Shown: positions 13,301 through 24,682, numbered from the stretch's first letter. The stretch: 64,000 bases of DNA from Tetragonia tetragonoides (GCA_038025085.1 CM076152.1:21722001-21786000); one strand, 5' to 3'. Notes: a model not told the origin generated them from the letters alone. Program-made: numbers and translations.

Positions 13301-13375
13301 AGTCCAGCAGTTTTGGGGTTCAATGTTGTCAGCAACCGTATTATGATGGGTGAGATCCAAACTGTGGAAGATTAG
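2364..13375 (+). CDS. EXA1: GYF-domain protein, EXA1/4EIP1-type translational repressor
   Basis: Ten coding exons read by eye: 2364-2424, 4328-4416, 4591-5493, 5569-5689, 5821-6012, 6918-7709, 7825-10486, 12166-12350, 12468-12527, 12993-13375; all GT-AG, total 5448 nt, about 1815 residues, close to Arabidopsis EXA1 (about 1700). Features in order: N-terminal LSPQWLLPKPGE block; Arg/Trp-rich DRW repeats (about residues 98-154); canonical eIF4E-binding YxxxxL-phi motif YNRTKLL (residues 302-308); GYF domain (about 583-645: YYKDPQGQVQGPF, GWFEAGYF); Gln-rich stretch (about 904-958); conserved C-terminal FKDWCESES block; Lys-rich KGGKKGKKGKK tail. In the family, the GYF domain binds Pro-rich partners and the 4E motif binds eIF4E/nCBP, repressing translation and affecting NLR immunity and potexvirus susceptibility. 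No stop or frameshift breaks it, so it looks functional. Exon 6 could also start at 6924. Intron 1 is 1.9 kb and intron 7 is 1.7 kb. Confidence 0.92.
4282..4311 (+). repeat. Poly(T) tract before EXA1 exon 2
   Basis: A 30-base T run lies 16 bases before the acceptor of exon 2 and doubles as its polypyrimidine tract. Length polymorphism is likely. Confidence 0.9.
10487..12165 (+). other. EXA1 intron 7, no gene seen
   Basis: This 1.7-kb intron holds a T-run (10733-10749) and two near-copies of a phrase ending CGGGTGTAGTCT (about 11391-11403 and 11459-11472) in a TG/T-rich stretch. No domain, intact TIR element or RNA gene is visible. Its size relative to the other 3' introns suggests old insertions. 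Confidence 0.6.
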
Positions 13376-13835
13376 GAGGTGTGTCAAGTTTGTAAATACA
13401 TTAGCGTGGACTGTAAATGATTTTCCCTTCGGGTTTTTTTGTGCCTCCATTGTAGAGCAACATCAGCAGTAACCTGATAGTCTTGCTTAAGCAATTTTGT
13501 GTAGTTGTTAGAGCCCTTTATTTTGTGGCTTCGGAGAAAACTAACAAGAATTTTACTTAGTTCAGGTAAGTTTTGTTTTGTTATCTGAATTTGTCACTGT
13601 TGCCTATTGTTGTGTTGTATTAACTTTATATTTTATCCCCTTTTGTGGGCAAGGAAGTTTTGGCGGAAAGAATATCTTTTGAGGTTTTGTGTCTAGAATT
13701 GTTCCAATGAAAACTGGTGTAACTGGATAACAATTTCTTAATATAAGGCTAGTTTACAAAATATTACCTAGATTAGATTGGGATAGAAATTATTTTTCAT
13801 GAAGATGTCTATGTAGGTTCGGATGAAAAGGAACC
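13376..13835 (+). other. EXA1 3' UTR and downstream sequence
   Basis: AT/T-rich sequence after the EXA1 stop codon, consistent with a 3' UTR of a few hundred bases. I cannot fix a polyadenylation site; an AATGAAAA-type signal occurs near 13705. No gene is seen. Confidence 0.5.
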
Positions 13836-13973
13836 AAGTGCTTTTACTTTTTTGGCTCACTGGCACTAAGTCGCCATCAATAAAGGCGATTTCCTTAGCC
13901 CAAAGTGCTTTTACTTTTTTGGCTGACTGACACTAAGTCGCCATGAATAAAGGCGATTACCTTAGCCCAAAGT
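13836..13973. repeat. 67-bp tandem duplication
   Basis: Two copies (13836-13902 and 13903-13969) differ at only a few bases. Each contains the words AAGTCGCCAT and AAAGGCGAT, which are themselves inversely related. Related GCGAC/GTCGC words recur at 15410-15490, suggesting that 13836-15500 was one larger degenerate element, now split by a hAT insertion. Confidence 0.8.
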
Positions 13974-13992
13974 CGCTATGGCGTATAGTGAC

Positions 13993-14952
13993 TAGGGCAG
14001 CACATAAATCGGTCCATTTCGGGTTTTTTTACCGGACCGGCCATGACCGGACCGATGACTACCAGTCCGGTCTCCGGGTTGGCCTTTTCGCTTGGCCGGG
14101 TCTCGGTCCAAACCGGTCCGAAAGCCTTCGATCTCCGGGTTTGGACCGGACCGGATGACTAGCATACTGAATTTAAAAGAAAAAAGAGAGTATAAAAGCA
14201 AATTAGTCCAGTTTGTTAAACTTGATTCTCAGCCGCATCCGACATTTTTGGAACCCCTGGTTGTTTTCTCAACTCCATCTCCTATTTTCTCCTCAAGGTC
14301 TCCTCCATGGCTTCTCTCCTCCTCCTCAAGTTCTCCTCCATGGCTCTCTCTCCTCCTCCTCCATCTTCCAAAATTTTATTTCTTTTCTTTCATATTTCAC
14401 ATTTAATTCCGAAAACCCAAAAAAAAAACAAAAACCTCATTAAAAACAACAATTTATTTTTACCTTTTGTTTCTCACTCCATGCGCTTGAAGGGACGACT
14501 TCCATCGCTTGAATTGGTGGGAGTTCCTTGGCTTGAGTTGGTTGGAGTTCGAAAAAGCAGTGAAGGAATTGAAATTATTTTCATTTTCGAATTGTTCTTG
14601 GCTGAAGTGGTATTTTTGAAGGTTGATTTGGGGGTTTGATGGGCCAGGGTATAGATATGATGTGTGTGATGGTGAGTATGTCCATAAATTCATTCCTACA
14701 GATTCAAGGTTTGTAAAATAGGAAGGCTTAATCTACATAAATGTTTTAAAAAATAGGAAAAAACATTAAAAAAAAGTCGAGACCGGTCTTAGCCGGTTAG
14801 GTCCGGGTCAAGACCGGACTCGACGGTCGGGGTCGGTCTTTTGGCCGGAGCTGGCCGGGCCAGTCATCGGTCTTCGCTTTTGAATTTTCCGGTCCCCGGT
14901 CCGGTCTGGTTTGGCCTGGTTCGGTCCGGATTTGGACCGGTGTGCAGTCCTA
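13993..14952. mobile_element. hAT-type element with CCGG-rich subterminal repeats
   Basis: Left end TAGGGCAGCAC, right end (reverse complement) TAGGACTGCAC. The 8-bp flanks ATAGTGAC (13985-13992) and ATAGTGAT (14953-14960) are a target duplication with one mismatch. Both subterminal regions (about 14010-14155 and 14780-14942) are packed with GGTCCGG/CCGGACC words in both orientations. The middle is AT/CT-rich; short ORFs there have no recognisable domain and the element looks non-autonomous. Confidence 0.82.
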
Positions 14953-14960
14953 ATAGTGAT

Positions 14961-15978
14961 TAATGCTGAAACAGAAAAGACAAATGAACAATTGGGAAGT
15001 GACGAACCTCTGTCGCCACATGCTCCGGTGAGAACTCTGGGAAGTAAACGAGCATGGAAGCTTGTGCATTACTAGAGTCTATAGGAGCGTTTACCGTTTA
15101 GGGTGAAAACATAAAATTAGAAAGAAAAAGAGAAGACAAGAAAAGATAATAAAGCAATAATTGCTTGTTCAAGGAAACCAATTTGTTGAACCGCGGCTAC
15201 GGTGAGTTGGTGACGATAAGAAATCATCAAATCCATTATTTAGTAGTATCAAAGCTGTAAATTTGAAGAAGAGAGAGAAAATTGGTCTCCAATCTCCACC
15301 CACTAAACCTCCCAATTTGACAAGGTCGCAAGAGAAAGAGATGGGCCGCAGCGAAACAAAGTAATTCGCTACCCGTACTAACGACTTCAAACGGACAAAG
15401 ACGCCCTCCGGGTTAGCGACTTATGAAGTCGCTTTCTTTGTTAGCGTCTTATCTCAGGTAAAGTCGTTCTTGTTGATAGCGGCTAATTTTTGTATCGAAA
15501 AAAAAAAGCTTGGTTTGTGATGTCCCGAGTCTATTTGGACACCATGGTGAGAATTATTTTTTAAACGAGCCTAATCTGAGAATTACTTTGCTATATAAAC
15601 TTTTATGGGGAAGTGATTCGTAACTCGATGCTTGTAGCTCCATCAGTTTTATCTTATTTTTTGGTATATTTTGTAATTTTGTGCGGGCGTGGGTGTATCA
15701 CACTCTTAGAGATCACCGAGGGTGCAAAGAGAGAACCAGAGGAGCTGGGAGGGTGGAAGTGGGGAAATGTCGTGAATGAGTTGAATCAATATGCTCTATT
15801 TGAGCTCGTTTGCGAGCATGCCAGTCGATCTCAAACGAGCTTTAAAAATTGAGTTGGACCTCGGCTTGATTAGATTAGGTACATGAGGTTGAGCATGGGT
15901 TGAACCTATTACCAAACAAATTAATTTAAAACATTTATTGATATGTATTTAAAAATATAGTTCTTATTAATATGATGA
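14961..15978. other. Intergenic, no gene seen
   Basis: Holds scattered GCGAC/GTCGC words near 15350-15490, an A-run near 15500 and an inverted phrase around GAGCTCGTTTGCGAGC (about 15803-15818). These are remains of old repeats that I cannot classify. The ORFs here have no recognisable domain. Confidence 0.5.
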
Positions 15979-17124
15979 AGGAAAATTGCTCTGAATAATC
16001 CGAAGTTTCACCCATGTGTCGTAAATAACCTCACCTCGCGATATACTAACCAATAATCCCAACTTGCGACTTATGTGCCAATACTGAACTCGGAGCAGCC
16101 TGTGTCAAGTCGCTGTTACTTTTGATCTAAAATGACATGTGTCGTAAATAACCTCACATCGCGATATACTAACCAATAATCTCAACTTGCGGCTTATGTG
16201 CCAATACTGAACTCGGAGCAGCCTGTGTCAAGTCGCTGTTACTTTTGATCTAAAATGACATTTATGCCCTTCCACCTTTCCCCAATTAATACAACCGCCA
16301 ACCCCATTTTCTCTCTCCTCATTTTCCCCAACCACCACCAGCACTTCCACTGCCACTGCCACAATATCTCTTAATTTCCTCCACCACAATAATCACATGA
16401 AGTAACAGAATCATCTCTCCCGGCCGAAACTCAAGCAAGCAACCTCTCTATCTCATCATCCATATGAATCAAATTTAAGACATTCAAAGACGTTTGGTGA
16501 AGTGTTGGTCGGTGATGTGGGTATTGGAGATGAATTTTTGAGGGTTTGGAGAGAGAGGGAAGAGTGAGTCGTGGAATTAGTGGAGAGCCAGAGGGAGATT
16601 ATGGTGAAGAGGTGGAGGTTGAATTGGTGATTTAATTTGGTTGATAGGGAAATTTGGGGTTTAATTAAATTGGGATGTGAAACCAAAGGGGGGTAAGCGT
16701 GGTTAGGAGTGAAAAGGTGAGGTCAGAATTTGGGTGAATATGATTTGTGGTGGTGGTAAGTGGTGGCTGCCAGGTGGTGGTATTGGGGTGTGAAGGTGGG
16801 CATGCAATGGAGTGGGGGTTTTGTAATCGTCATCAGGTGGTGAGGCTGATGGTGGTAAGGTGCGAGTGGTGGTGGTGGTACGGTGTTGGCAAGGTGCTGG
16901 TGGTGGTGGTAAGGTGTGGGTGGTGGTGAGGGGATGACGGTAATAGTTTCTATTCCTAGCTGCAAATTGAGATAAAAGTTCCTGGAATTCGTTTTAATCA
17001 AGGATGAAAGAAAGAAAGATGGTGTTTGGAGGAGATAGATTGGCAAGTTCTATGTCGAGAGAGAGAAAGCCATAGTTAGGGGGCAAATCCGAGATGGTGC
17101 TAGCCAAAGGTTGATAAATATTGA
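15979..17124. mobile_element. Old inverted-repeat element, left part
   Basis: Bases 15979-16049 are the near reverse complement of 41390-41462, on the far side of the 24-kb retrotransposon: GAATAATCCGAA, TTTCACCCATGTG and CACCTCGCGAT are shared. The simplest reading is a roughly 1.4-kb TIR element whose two parts were separated by the insertion of element 1. A GGT/GTG-rich stretch (16740-16930) gives long but meaningless ORFs. No transposase is seen and the target duplication is not clear, so the superfamily is open. Confidence 0.6.
16014..16259. repeat. 123-bp tandem duplication
   Basis: Copies 16014-16136 and 16137-16259 are almost identical, which makes this duplication younger than the terminal repeats of the element that contains it. 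Confidence 0.88.
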
Positions 17125-18657
17125 TGTAAGAATCCTCGCCTTTCCGGCGCGTTTTCGATTTTTAGTTGAGATTAATGGTTCTTAAATATGTGTTACATGC
17201 GATTCAAATTAATTATAAATAACAATAATTTGCAATAAGAAGCCGCCACCAATTTTTAAGGAAAAAATTGGAAACCATCAAAAGTGCACCCCAATTCCTA
17301 CTGGGAATTGACTCATGCCCATGGGGACTAAGTATTGAGTTCGGGGATGCAGGCACGAAATAAACAAAACGAATCTCATCTAAATCACCCGTATTAACGG
17401 CCTCTACTAAGATTATCCATGTCAAGTATTTATTTATGCTATATGGTTCCATACAAATCCGGTCGTCCAATGGTCCTAAATTAACTAGGTGGGTTAAGAG
17501 CAACCAAATTACCTACGTTATCACTTTGCACGATTTATGTCCAATTCACATGCATACTATTTGACAAGCATAAACATGATACAAAGCATTAATTAACGCT
17601 CCAACCTACCAACTTTGCTAAACGCGCCATGTATTGCATATGCACATCAATAAAAACGTTAGTATCTTCAAAAGAACAATAATAATGCAAAGGTGCTAAC
17701 TTTATACTAAAATAAACCTAGGAGGCTACTATATGCATGCAAAAACTATGAAAAGCTGCAAACTTGCATAAACTAATAAAAAGACACAAACTTTCTACAA
17801 ACTAATCGAGCATAATTATATACAAAATCAAAAGCATGCAAATTTATTCAACCATAATCAAAAGTTAAATAAAACATGATTAATGAACAATAAAAAAAGA
17901 GATTTAATAAATAATTAGGCCCTCAGGATGGTTAACCTGGGCGTTCTATTCGAACAGGACTAGTAGAATTGGAATTGCTCTTTGATCTTGGGTGCTAGGC
18001 TAGGTGTATTGCTTGCCTGAATCTTCAGATTTCTGAATTTGGGGAAATATGTTCTCTTAATGCTCTCAAAATTATAAACTGACTAACCTCCCGCAGAAGA
18101 GGGTGAAAGGGAGTATTTATAGAGTTGGGGGACGGATTTAGGGGCTTAGGGCGAGAAAGCCAGCGCCAAAAACTCGGCCCACTCAAAAAAGTAGTTCAGC
18201 GGCCACACGGAGGGCAGCTGAGGCCCGCGGTGGCCGCTAGGGCTCAGCGGCTGGCCGCTGGGGCTAGCGGTTGGCCTGACAGCCCCCGCTGTCACGTGCT
18301 GGCCACTGAGCAGCCTGCGAAGGCCGTCGGGCCTGACGGCGCGCGCGTGACTAGAGTTTTTGACTTTTTGTGCTCTGTAAATTACGAAATTGCCCTTGGG
18401 CTGGCCCGAGGTGCCGGGATTGAACGGTTTTGACCCAAATCTTTGAGACGCGATATCTAATGATCCAAGAACCTGATTGAGGCAAGGTCAAAGGCGTTGG
18501 AATCCTTATAACAATGGCTAACCAAAGACTGAGGTTTCAAGGAATTTGGTCTAGATTTTCGAGAAATGTCCTTTTCTACTTATGTCCATGATAATCCATT
18601 ACCATCATCATCGGGTGTTGCGGTGTCAGGGGATGAGAACCGATTAGAGTTTCTACA
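17125..18657 (-). repeat. Element 1 3' LTR
   Basis: 1533 bp. On the minus strand it starts TGTAGAAAC and ends GGATTCTTACA, pairing with 39660-41212. It contains a minus-strand TATA box (18113-18122) and, upstream of it, the GC-rich dyad region around 18200-18340. Confidence 0.93.
18113..18122 (-). promoter_or_regulatory. LTR promoter TATA box (element 1, left LTR)
   Basis: CTATAAATAC on the minus strand; the matching copy in the other LTR is at 40648-40657. The dyad motif CAGCGGCTGGCCGCTG lies about 125 bases upstream (18245-18260). Confidence 0.75.
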
Positions 18658-18671
18658 GAAGCCCCCACTTT
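18658..18671 (-). other. Polypurine tract of element 1
   Basis: AAAGTGGGGGCTTC on the minus strand directly before the 3' LTR, the usual plus-strand primer site of Tat/Ogre elements. Confidence 0.85.
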
Positions 18672-18811
18672 GGCCGAGCTTGTAAAAGCGAAGGTCAAAG
18701 TATTTTCTAAAAATGCCTGCAGTGTTTTTTTTTTTTTGAAAATGCTTTATGTTAGAAAGAAAGGAAAGATAAACTCCTGACCGCCTGTGGTCAGGGTTAC
18801 CCGCTTTGTTT

Positions 18812-19078
18812 AAAGAGCGGTGTGTTGCTATGCTTTGCGGATACTGACGTGACGCTAGTTTTGATAGCCTCATCGTCAAAGGGCGTTGTGTTGCCCTGCT
18901 TTAATTGTTGCCAACGTGACGCTAATTTTGATAGGTTCAACGTCAAAGAGCGGTATGTTGCTCTGCTTAAGTTGTTGTTGACACGACGCTAATTTTAATA
19001 GCTTCGTCGCAAAAGAGCGGTATGTTGCTCTGCTTAAGTTGTGCCTGCAAAAATAAAATAAAGTGCCTGTTGCTCTGC
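18812..19078 (-). repeat. 66-67-bp tandem repeats next to the PPT
   Basis: Copies start at 18812, 18878, 18945 and 19012 and share the words AAAGAGCGG, TGTTGCTCTGC and GACGCTAATTTT; a partial copy follows. A tandem array at this place, between the antisense gene and the 3' LTR, recalls the amplified repeats of Retand-type elements. Confidence 0.85.
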
Positions 19079-19199
19079 TTAAGTTGTGCATGCAAAAATA
19101 GATAATGCCGGGTCCCTAGGATAAGAAACCAAGCTGTGAGGGCAAAAGAGTCATTTTGGGTGATATATTCAAATCTCCTGGGCTTCCAAAGGCCGAGAA

Positions 19200-19730
19200 C
19201 TGCAAATTCCGCGCGGAATTTGAACTCGTGGGCCCGCCCCGAGGGGGCAAACACAAAAATTGGCTCGGCGACCATGCGGACGGCCGCCGAGCGCTGGGTG
19301 GCCTTCACGGACTCGCTCAGCGGCTCAAATGGCCGTGCGAAGGCTAAACGAGGGGCCGCCAGGCCGGGCAGCTTAGCCGCCGAGCCTGGGCGGCTGGCAG
19401 CCAGGGCCAGCGGCTGGGCTGCTAAGCCTGGGCGGCCTTGAACCGGGCGGCTGGTCCGGTTCAGAGGCGAACTCGGGTATTTTTGTGTGAGGAGCCGAGT
19501 TTTGGGTCATTGTTGCCCAATCTCCATTTCTTACTCAAATTTGCTTAAATTTGCTTCTGTTTGCTTGCATTTGCTTGGTTTTGCATAATCTTTGCATAAT
19601 TTGAAGTTTATTTGTGATTTCTCACAAATTTGGTGAATTTATGAGTGGGTTTTTGAAACCCTTCGAGAGAGAAAATCTCAATTCTTCCATTCTTGCTTGT
19701 TGATCTTTGCTAGCTTGTTCATCTTTCCTC
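19200..19730 (+). promoter_or_regulatory. Upstream region of antisense gene A, element 1
   Basis: A GC-rich block (about 19260-19460) carries repeated CGGCTGG/GGCCGCC words, including CAGCGGCTGG (19408-19417), which match the LTR and gene B promoters of the same element. The 270 bases after it are T-rich with repeats of the phrase TTTGCTT, probably 5' UTR. I see no clear TATA box. Confidence 0.55.
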
Positions 19731-22700
19731 ATGGCTCCCAAATTGGCGAAGAAGAGGAGTAGAAGGGCCGAGATTCGGGAAGAGGTTGAAGAAATTAATA
19801 TCTTCACCAAAGCTTTTCCCTCCCTAATGTCCCTTTTCCTCAAGATAGGTACACCTGATCAGATAAGATGCTTGACATCATTTGGGATCGGTCAGAGTTG
19901 CTCTTTCGACCGGGGACTCAGTTGAGGTCCCGTGCTTCCAAGTTTGTGGTAAGCTTAATCCTTGAATTCATAGTTTTATGTAGGCCTGGCAAACAGATCA
20001 GGTCGGATCGGGTTCGGGTTGAACCCCACTGACCTGATTACTAAACAGGTCAGAAAACTCGACCCTAACCTGATCTGTTTAATAAACAGGTCAAAAAATC
20101 TGACCCTAACCTGATCTGTTACAGATCAGGTCGACCTGAAAATGACCTGCGTAACCTGATTTATTTTTGCACACTTCATAGTTTCATACTTCATTCAAAA
20201 AGTCACTGTAAAATGATTCATAAAAATGCTTGTTGGCACTTTGGCAGCACCTCGCCACCTCCTCAAGACCTCAAGTGCTCAAAGCACCTCAAACTCTCAA
20301 AGTATGCTGATAGTGACACTGTCATGACCAAAAAAATCCAAGTTTACAAATTACAAGCACTTTGGCAGCACCTAGCCTGACAGTCATGACAGAGTTACAA
20401 GTTTACAAATTACAAATTACAAGTTTATCAAGACAGCAGTTTAGAGCACAAACAGAAGCTCAAGACAGCAACTCAGCAACACTCAGCAGCACTCAGCACT
20501 GCTACAATAAATAAATAAGAACATAATGAGTAAATCAGAAACCCTAACCTTAAAATTTATGAAATAAGAACATAAATAATAAAACATAAAAAACAAAACT
20601 CTAAACCCTAAAAAACGAAACACTGAACCCTAAATAATAATAGGTAAAAATAAAACCCTAAACATTTTAATTAAAAATCCGAAACCCTAAAATCTAAAAA
20701 ATGAAACCCTAAATCAGAAATCTTAAATTAAACGAATTAAAAATATAATCAGAAGACATAGATGAAGTGAGAAAAAGAGAAAACTAACCGTCTTGTTTGG
20801 AATTTGTGAGGTATAACTTGATTAAATCTGTAAAAAAAAAAAAGATAGAAAACATAATTGAAGTGAGAAAAAGAGAAAAAGAGATGAAGAGATGAGAGAT
20901 TCGAAAGTTAGGGTGAGAAAAAGAGAAAAAGAGATGAAGATTCGAGTTTGAAATCTTACCTGAGATTCAAACAGCATCACGATGAGTCGTCTAGGCAGCA
21001 CCGCAACAGCAACGATAAGTCGATGGCAACCGAGTTAGAGTGAGACGGCGACGAGTTAGAGTGAGAGTTGACTCAGTTGAGTCATTTAGTGAGATTGAGA
21101 GAGGAGAGAGAGTTAGAGTGAGAGTTGGAGTGAGAAACTGAGAATGAGAGAGGAGAGAGAGGAGAGAGAGTTAGAGTGAGAGAGAGTGTGTGACATTGGT
21201 TTGGGACGGCTGAGTGATTGAGTGAGTTTGTGAGGGATTTTAGGGTTTTGAGTGACTTTGGGCTTTTTCTCATTAACTCGGCCTTTGGGCCGCCTGTCAA
21301 AAAAGATTAATCTGATTTATGACCTGACCTGTTTAACTTTTCAGGTTGAGCAGGTAATTTTCAGATTGATCAGGTTGAAATTTTCAACCTTAACCTAACC
21401 CATTTAAGTTTTTGGGTCAATCAGGTCGACCCATTTAATGTTTCGGGTCAAAAATCCCAACCCTAACCCGCTTTTTTCGGGTTAGGTTCGGGTCGGGTTA
21501 TCGGGTCGGGTTAGTTTTTGCCAGGCCTAGTTTTATGCATTGAATTTTAGTTTATATGCTTTGCCTTGAGTAAAATTGTGTAGGAATTGTATGCAATTGT
21601 CAAGTTTGTAGCGCATGTGATCTTGCGCGGCTTGAACAAATTTAGAAACATGCTTAGGACTTGAACATTTGGTTGAAACGTGAACCTAAGAGGTTGCAAT
21701 TTGATCATAGGAACCCGATGAGAATTTGAAGCCCCATGGTAATTATGGTTCTTCGGTGACGCTTTTTAAGATTTTGCCCAAAGAGGTGCAAAGTGTGGTT
21801 TTGGGTGCGGGGTTCGGACCCCTTTTGAAATCGGCGGACTCGGTTGAGCGAGTCAAAAGGTGCATTTTCCGCTTGTCTTTGGAACGTTTTTGGGATACAA
21901 CCAACACGTTCCATTTCCCTAATGGGGGGATGATGATCACTCCATCGGAGTTTGCTATGTTGACTGGGGTGCCTTGCGTGGGTACGCCCATTGTGTATGA
22001 CGTTTCCATCTGGAAACGTAAGACTGAGATGGTGGAGTTGTTTGGCCCTTGGGGGAATACCTGGGGTCACCATTATCGTCCCTATAGAGAGCTCTATGCC
22101 GCTTTGACTGATGCGAGGTACAAGAGGTCTACCTCGGCGGAGCAGAAGGCGAGGAAGTTTATCGCCTATCTACTTGCCACCACCATCTTCGGTGACAAGG
22201 GAGAGCGTATCCATGCTATTTACCTCCCTAGCTTGTTGGATTGGGAGAAGGTGAGAGAGTACAACTGGGGGTTGCTGGGCTACGCCAACCTCTTGAGATG
22301 CATGCGGTTTGCTTGCCGCGTGAATGATGAGGGATACAAGTAGCCGACTCTTCCTCCCGTGAGCTTGTGCGGTTTTTGGAAGGCCTTGCAGGTGCGTTTT
22401 GCTTTTTGTGTCCATTTGGTGATTTGCATGATTTAAGTGTATGGTGCTTAGCTTCTTGTTTCGATGTAGCCTTGGTTCTTTGGGCATTTCCCGGACATGG
22501 AGCCTACGGGTTGGGAGTTGGATTTCCCGGTTTGCAGGGCGTGGCGTCATAGGGGTCTTGCGCCCTTTTCGACTCTCCAGCAGTATAGGAAGGCTCTCTT
22601 GCGCCTAGATTGGCACAAGGTAACACAATTTTGCTTTTTGTTTCACGGTTTGTATTTCTTGGTGTGGAAATATCTTATATTGCATTGCTTGTGTAGATTG

Positions 22701-24013
22701 ACTACTTCCCTTGGGCGAAGTACCATGGGTTGGCTCCGGATGCTGTCCTTTCGTCCAGGGCGATAGACCGCCAGAGGATCCTGATTGCGGGTCCGTTTTC
22801 TCTCGAGTGGTATTTGGGAGAGCGATTCTTCCGTCAGGTTTATCCTGACGTGGCGGGCCCGAGGATTCCCTTGGATCCTCCCTCGACCATGTTCTTGGGG
22901 AGGTGCTTATCTCGCGAGCAGGTTGCGGAGGTCATGGTGGGCTCGGATGCTATGCGGTATTTGAGGGAGCCTGCGGAGGACCTTGCGGGGCACTACTAGC
23001 AGTTCCGTCGTGATCGCCTCATGACTTCATTTGTGGGTTTGAAGGTAAGAATTTTTTATTCGTTATTCTATGCCTTTCTTGCTTTGTTGGTTATTAACCT
23101 TCTTTGCTTTGTAGGAGCCTCGGGTTGATGATGTTGATGTGGACATCCCGTATGTGCGGGTCCGAGGTCGGGATTATGGCGGGAAGGAGTGCTGGGGAGA
23201 GGTCCCAATGACGGAGGACCTTGATGAGGACATCTAGGGCCTTCCTCTTCCAGTTGGGCATCCAGGGGTAAATTCGTAATTTTACCTGTTGCATGTGATT
23301 TTTACTGCTTTCATGCTTGTATTGACTTTTATTTGCGTAGCTTGACCGTGAGTAGACCGGGAAGGTCTTCAAGATAATGCATGCTATGAAGTCCTGGATT
23401 TCTCGAGCTCTCTCGAAGGGCACTTGCTCGAGAGCTGACTTGGATAAGGTAAACTTGATTTGTATCTTCAAAGTTGTATGCTTTTAGAAATGTATTTTAT
23501 ATGTTTGGTGAGTTGCAGGTTAAGCACCGTCGACCCCTTCCTCGTCGGTCACGACAGGTGGTATTGTCGGATGATGAGGTTGTGAGCTCGCCTGAGCGTA
23601 GTCCTTCCCGTGAGAGGAGTCCTCGGAGAGAAAGGGAGCCTGTGCATCGGACAGACCGTCCTGGTGGGAGTAGGATGACTCAGTTCATGGAGCCTACTCC
23701 TATGCCTATGCCGATGTATCCTTCTTATCCCGGGTATGCGGGGTATGCTCCTTATGGTGGCCTTTACTACCAGCCCCCTGTCCCTGCTCCTATGATGCCT
23801 ACCATGCCTCCTCGTTCTTCGTGGGGGTATGATTCGAGTTATGCTGGAGAGGGGTGCTCGTATCGGGAGCCTGCCTATCATTCTTCCTTTGACCCTGGCC
23901 AGCTGGCGGCGTCGATCTTTGGCGATGAGCCTCGGAGGTCAGAGGATCATTTTGAGGTGCTCCGTTCAGATGCTGATGCGGGTGAAGATTTCTATGACAA
24001 TGTATTTGTATGA
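19731..24013 (+). pseudogene. Antisense gene A of element 1: plant mobile domain protein
   Basis: Exons inferred: 19731-19948, 21723-22391, 22470-22619, 22697-23044, 23115-23267, 23341-23448, 23519-24013; exons 2 to 7 are all phase 0 with good GT-AG sites. The PMD (PF10536-like) signature is clear: FWDTTNTFHF, MITPSEFAMLTGVP, AYLLATTIF, YNWGLLGYANLLRCM, WFFGHFPDMEP. The C-terminus is a disordered tail rich in Arg/Ser then Pro/Tyr/Met, ending at TGA 24011-24013. PMD proteins such as Arabidopsis MAIN and MAIL1 act in the nucleus on gene and transposon expression. Defects: a frameshift in exon 1 (near 19850-19867), four in-frame TAG codons (22341, 22997, 23235, 23353) and a 1.5-kb hAT element in intron 1. 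It runs opposite to gag-pol. Function of the family inside retrotransposons is unknown. Confidence 0.8.
19981..21529. mobile_element. hAT-type element in intron 1 of gene A
   Basis: Ends TAGGCCTGGCAAA on both sides in inverted orientation and a perfect 8-bp duplication GTTTTATG (19973-19980, 21530-21537). Subterminal regions are full of CAGGTC, GACCTG and TCGGGTCGGG words. The interior is AT-rich with a GAGAGTTAGAGTGAGA simple repeat (about 20780-21190). No transposase is seen. Confidence 0.88.
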
Positions 24014-24479
24014 GATACATTCTTGAACATTTGTGTTGAACAAAATGTTCGGACTTTGCTTTGTAATATATTGCTGTTTTTATTGGTCCCTGCATATAAT
24101 TAGGCTAATGCAAATGCACAGGTAGTCAAGCAAAAAGCGCAAGTAATAGCCATGTAGCAAAAAATGGTATAGCGAAAAAGTTAAAATTGGGTGTACCCTA
24201 TCCCCCCTAAAAAAAAGAAAAAAAAAAGAAATGGGTGCCAAAAACGAAATAAAATTAATAAGTGTAAAAGGAATTAATAAAATAAAAGATCATAATCATC
24301 CAAAAAAAGAAATAAAGAAATTGTGGAGTTCCCATAAATAATTAAGGAAATAATAGGAAATAGCAATAATAGAAAAAATAGGAAACTGAGCCAAATCGAA
24401 GTCCAAAACGGTTAAGGAAGGTGTCCAAAACCGGGTAGAAGAGTGCTATCTTGAAAAAGAGGCTCGGCGGCCAAAGGAG
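24014..24479 (+). other. Gene A 3' UTR and spacer
   Basis: A-rich sequence with no gene. It separates the end of gene A from the GC-rich upstream region of gene B, both on the plus strand. Confidence 0.5.
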
Positions 24480-24682
24480 GGCGTTCAGCGGCTGACGCGA
24501 AGGAGTGGGGGTCAAAATCAGGGCCGCCAGACTCAGCGGCTGAGCCGCGGAGGCTGGGCGGCTGGCCGCTGAGTTTCAGCGGCTGGCCGCCGAACCTTTG
24601 GCGGCTGCCCTATGGGCCGCTGAAGCTTATTTTCCGACGGGTTGCCTTATTTTTGTCTTTTCTCGTGCGAGCCCTATATAAG
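24480..24682 (+). promoter_or_regulatory. Promoter of antisense gene B, element 1
   Basis: TATA box CCTATATAAG at 24673-24682, about 100 bases before the start codon. Upstream (24484-24620) are at least four GC-rich dyads, including CAGCGGCTGGCCGC (24577-24590), identical over 14 bases to the LTR promoter motif at 18245-18258 and 40800-40813. This supports an independent plus-strand promoter rather than read-through from gene A. Confidence 0.75.

Noticed and set aside
15613..15852. 79-residue ORF with hydrophobic N-terminus
   Set aside because: Lies in degenerate repeat sequence with no conserved motif or gene context.
16723..17046. Pro/His-rich ORF as a gene
   Set aside because: Product of a GGT/GTG simple-sequence stretch in an old element; no domain.
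18812..19078. CRISPR-like spaced repeats
   Set aside because: Ordinary tandem repeats in a plant retrotransposon with no unique spacers; CRISPR arrays do not belong in this genome type.
21082..21300. Ser/Leu-rich ORF in the intron 1 hAT element
   Set aside because: Low-complexity GAGAGTTAGAGTGAGA repeat translated on the minus strand.
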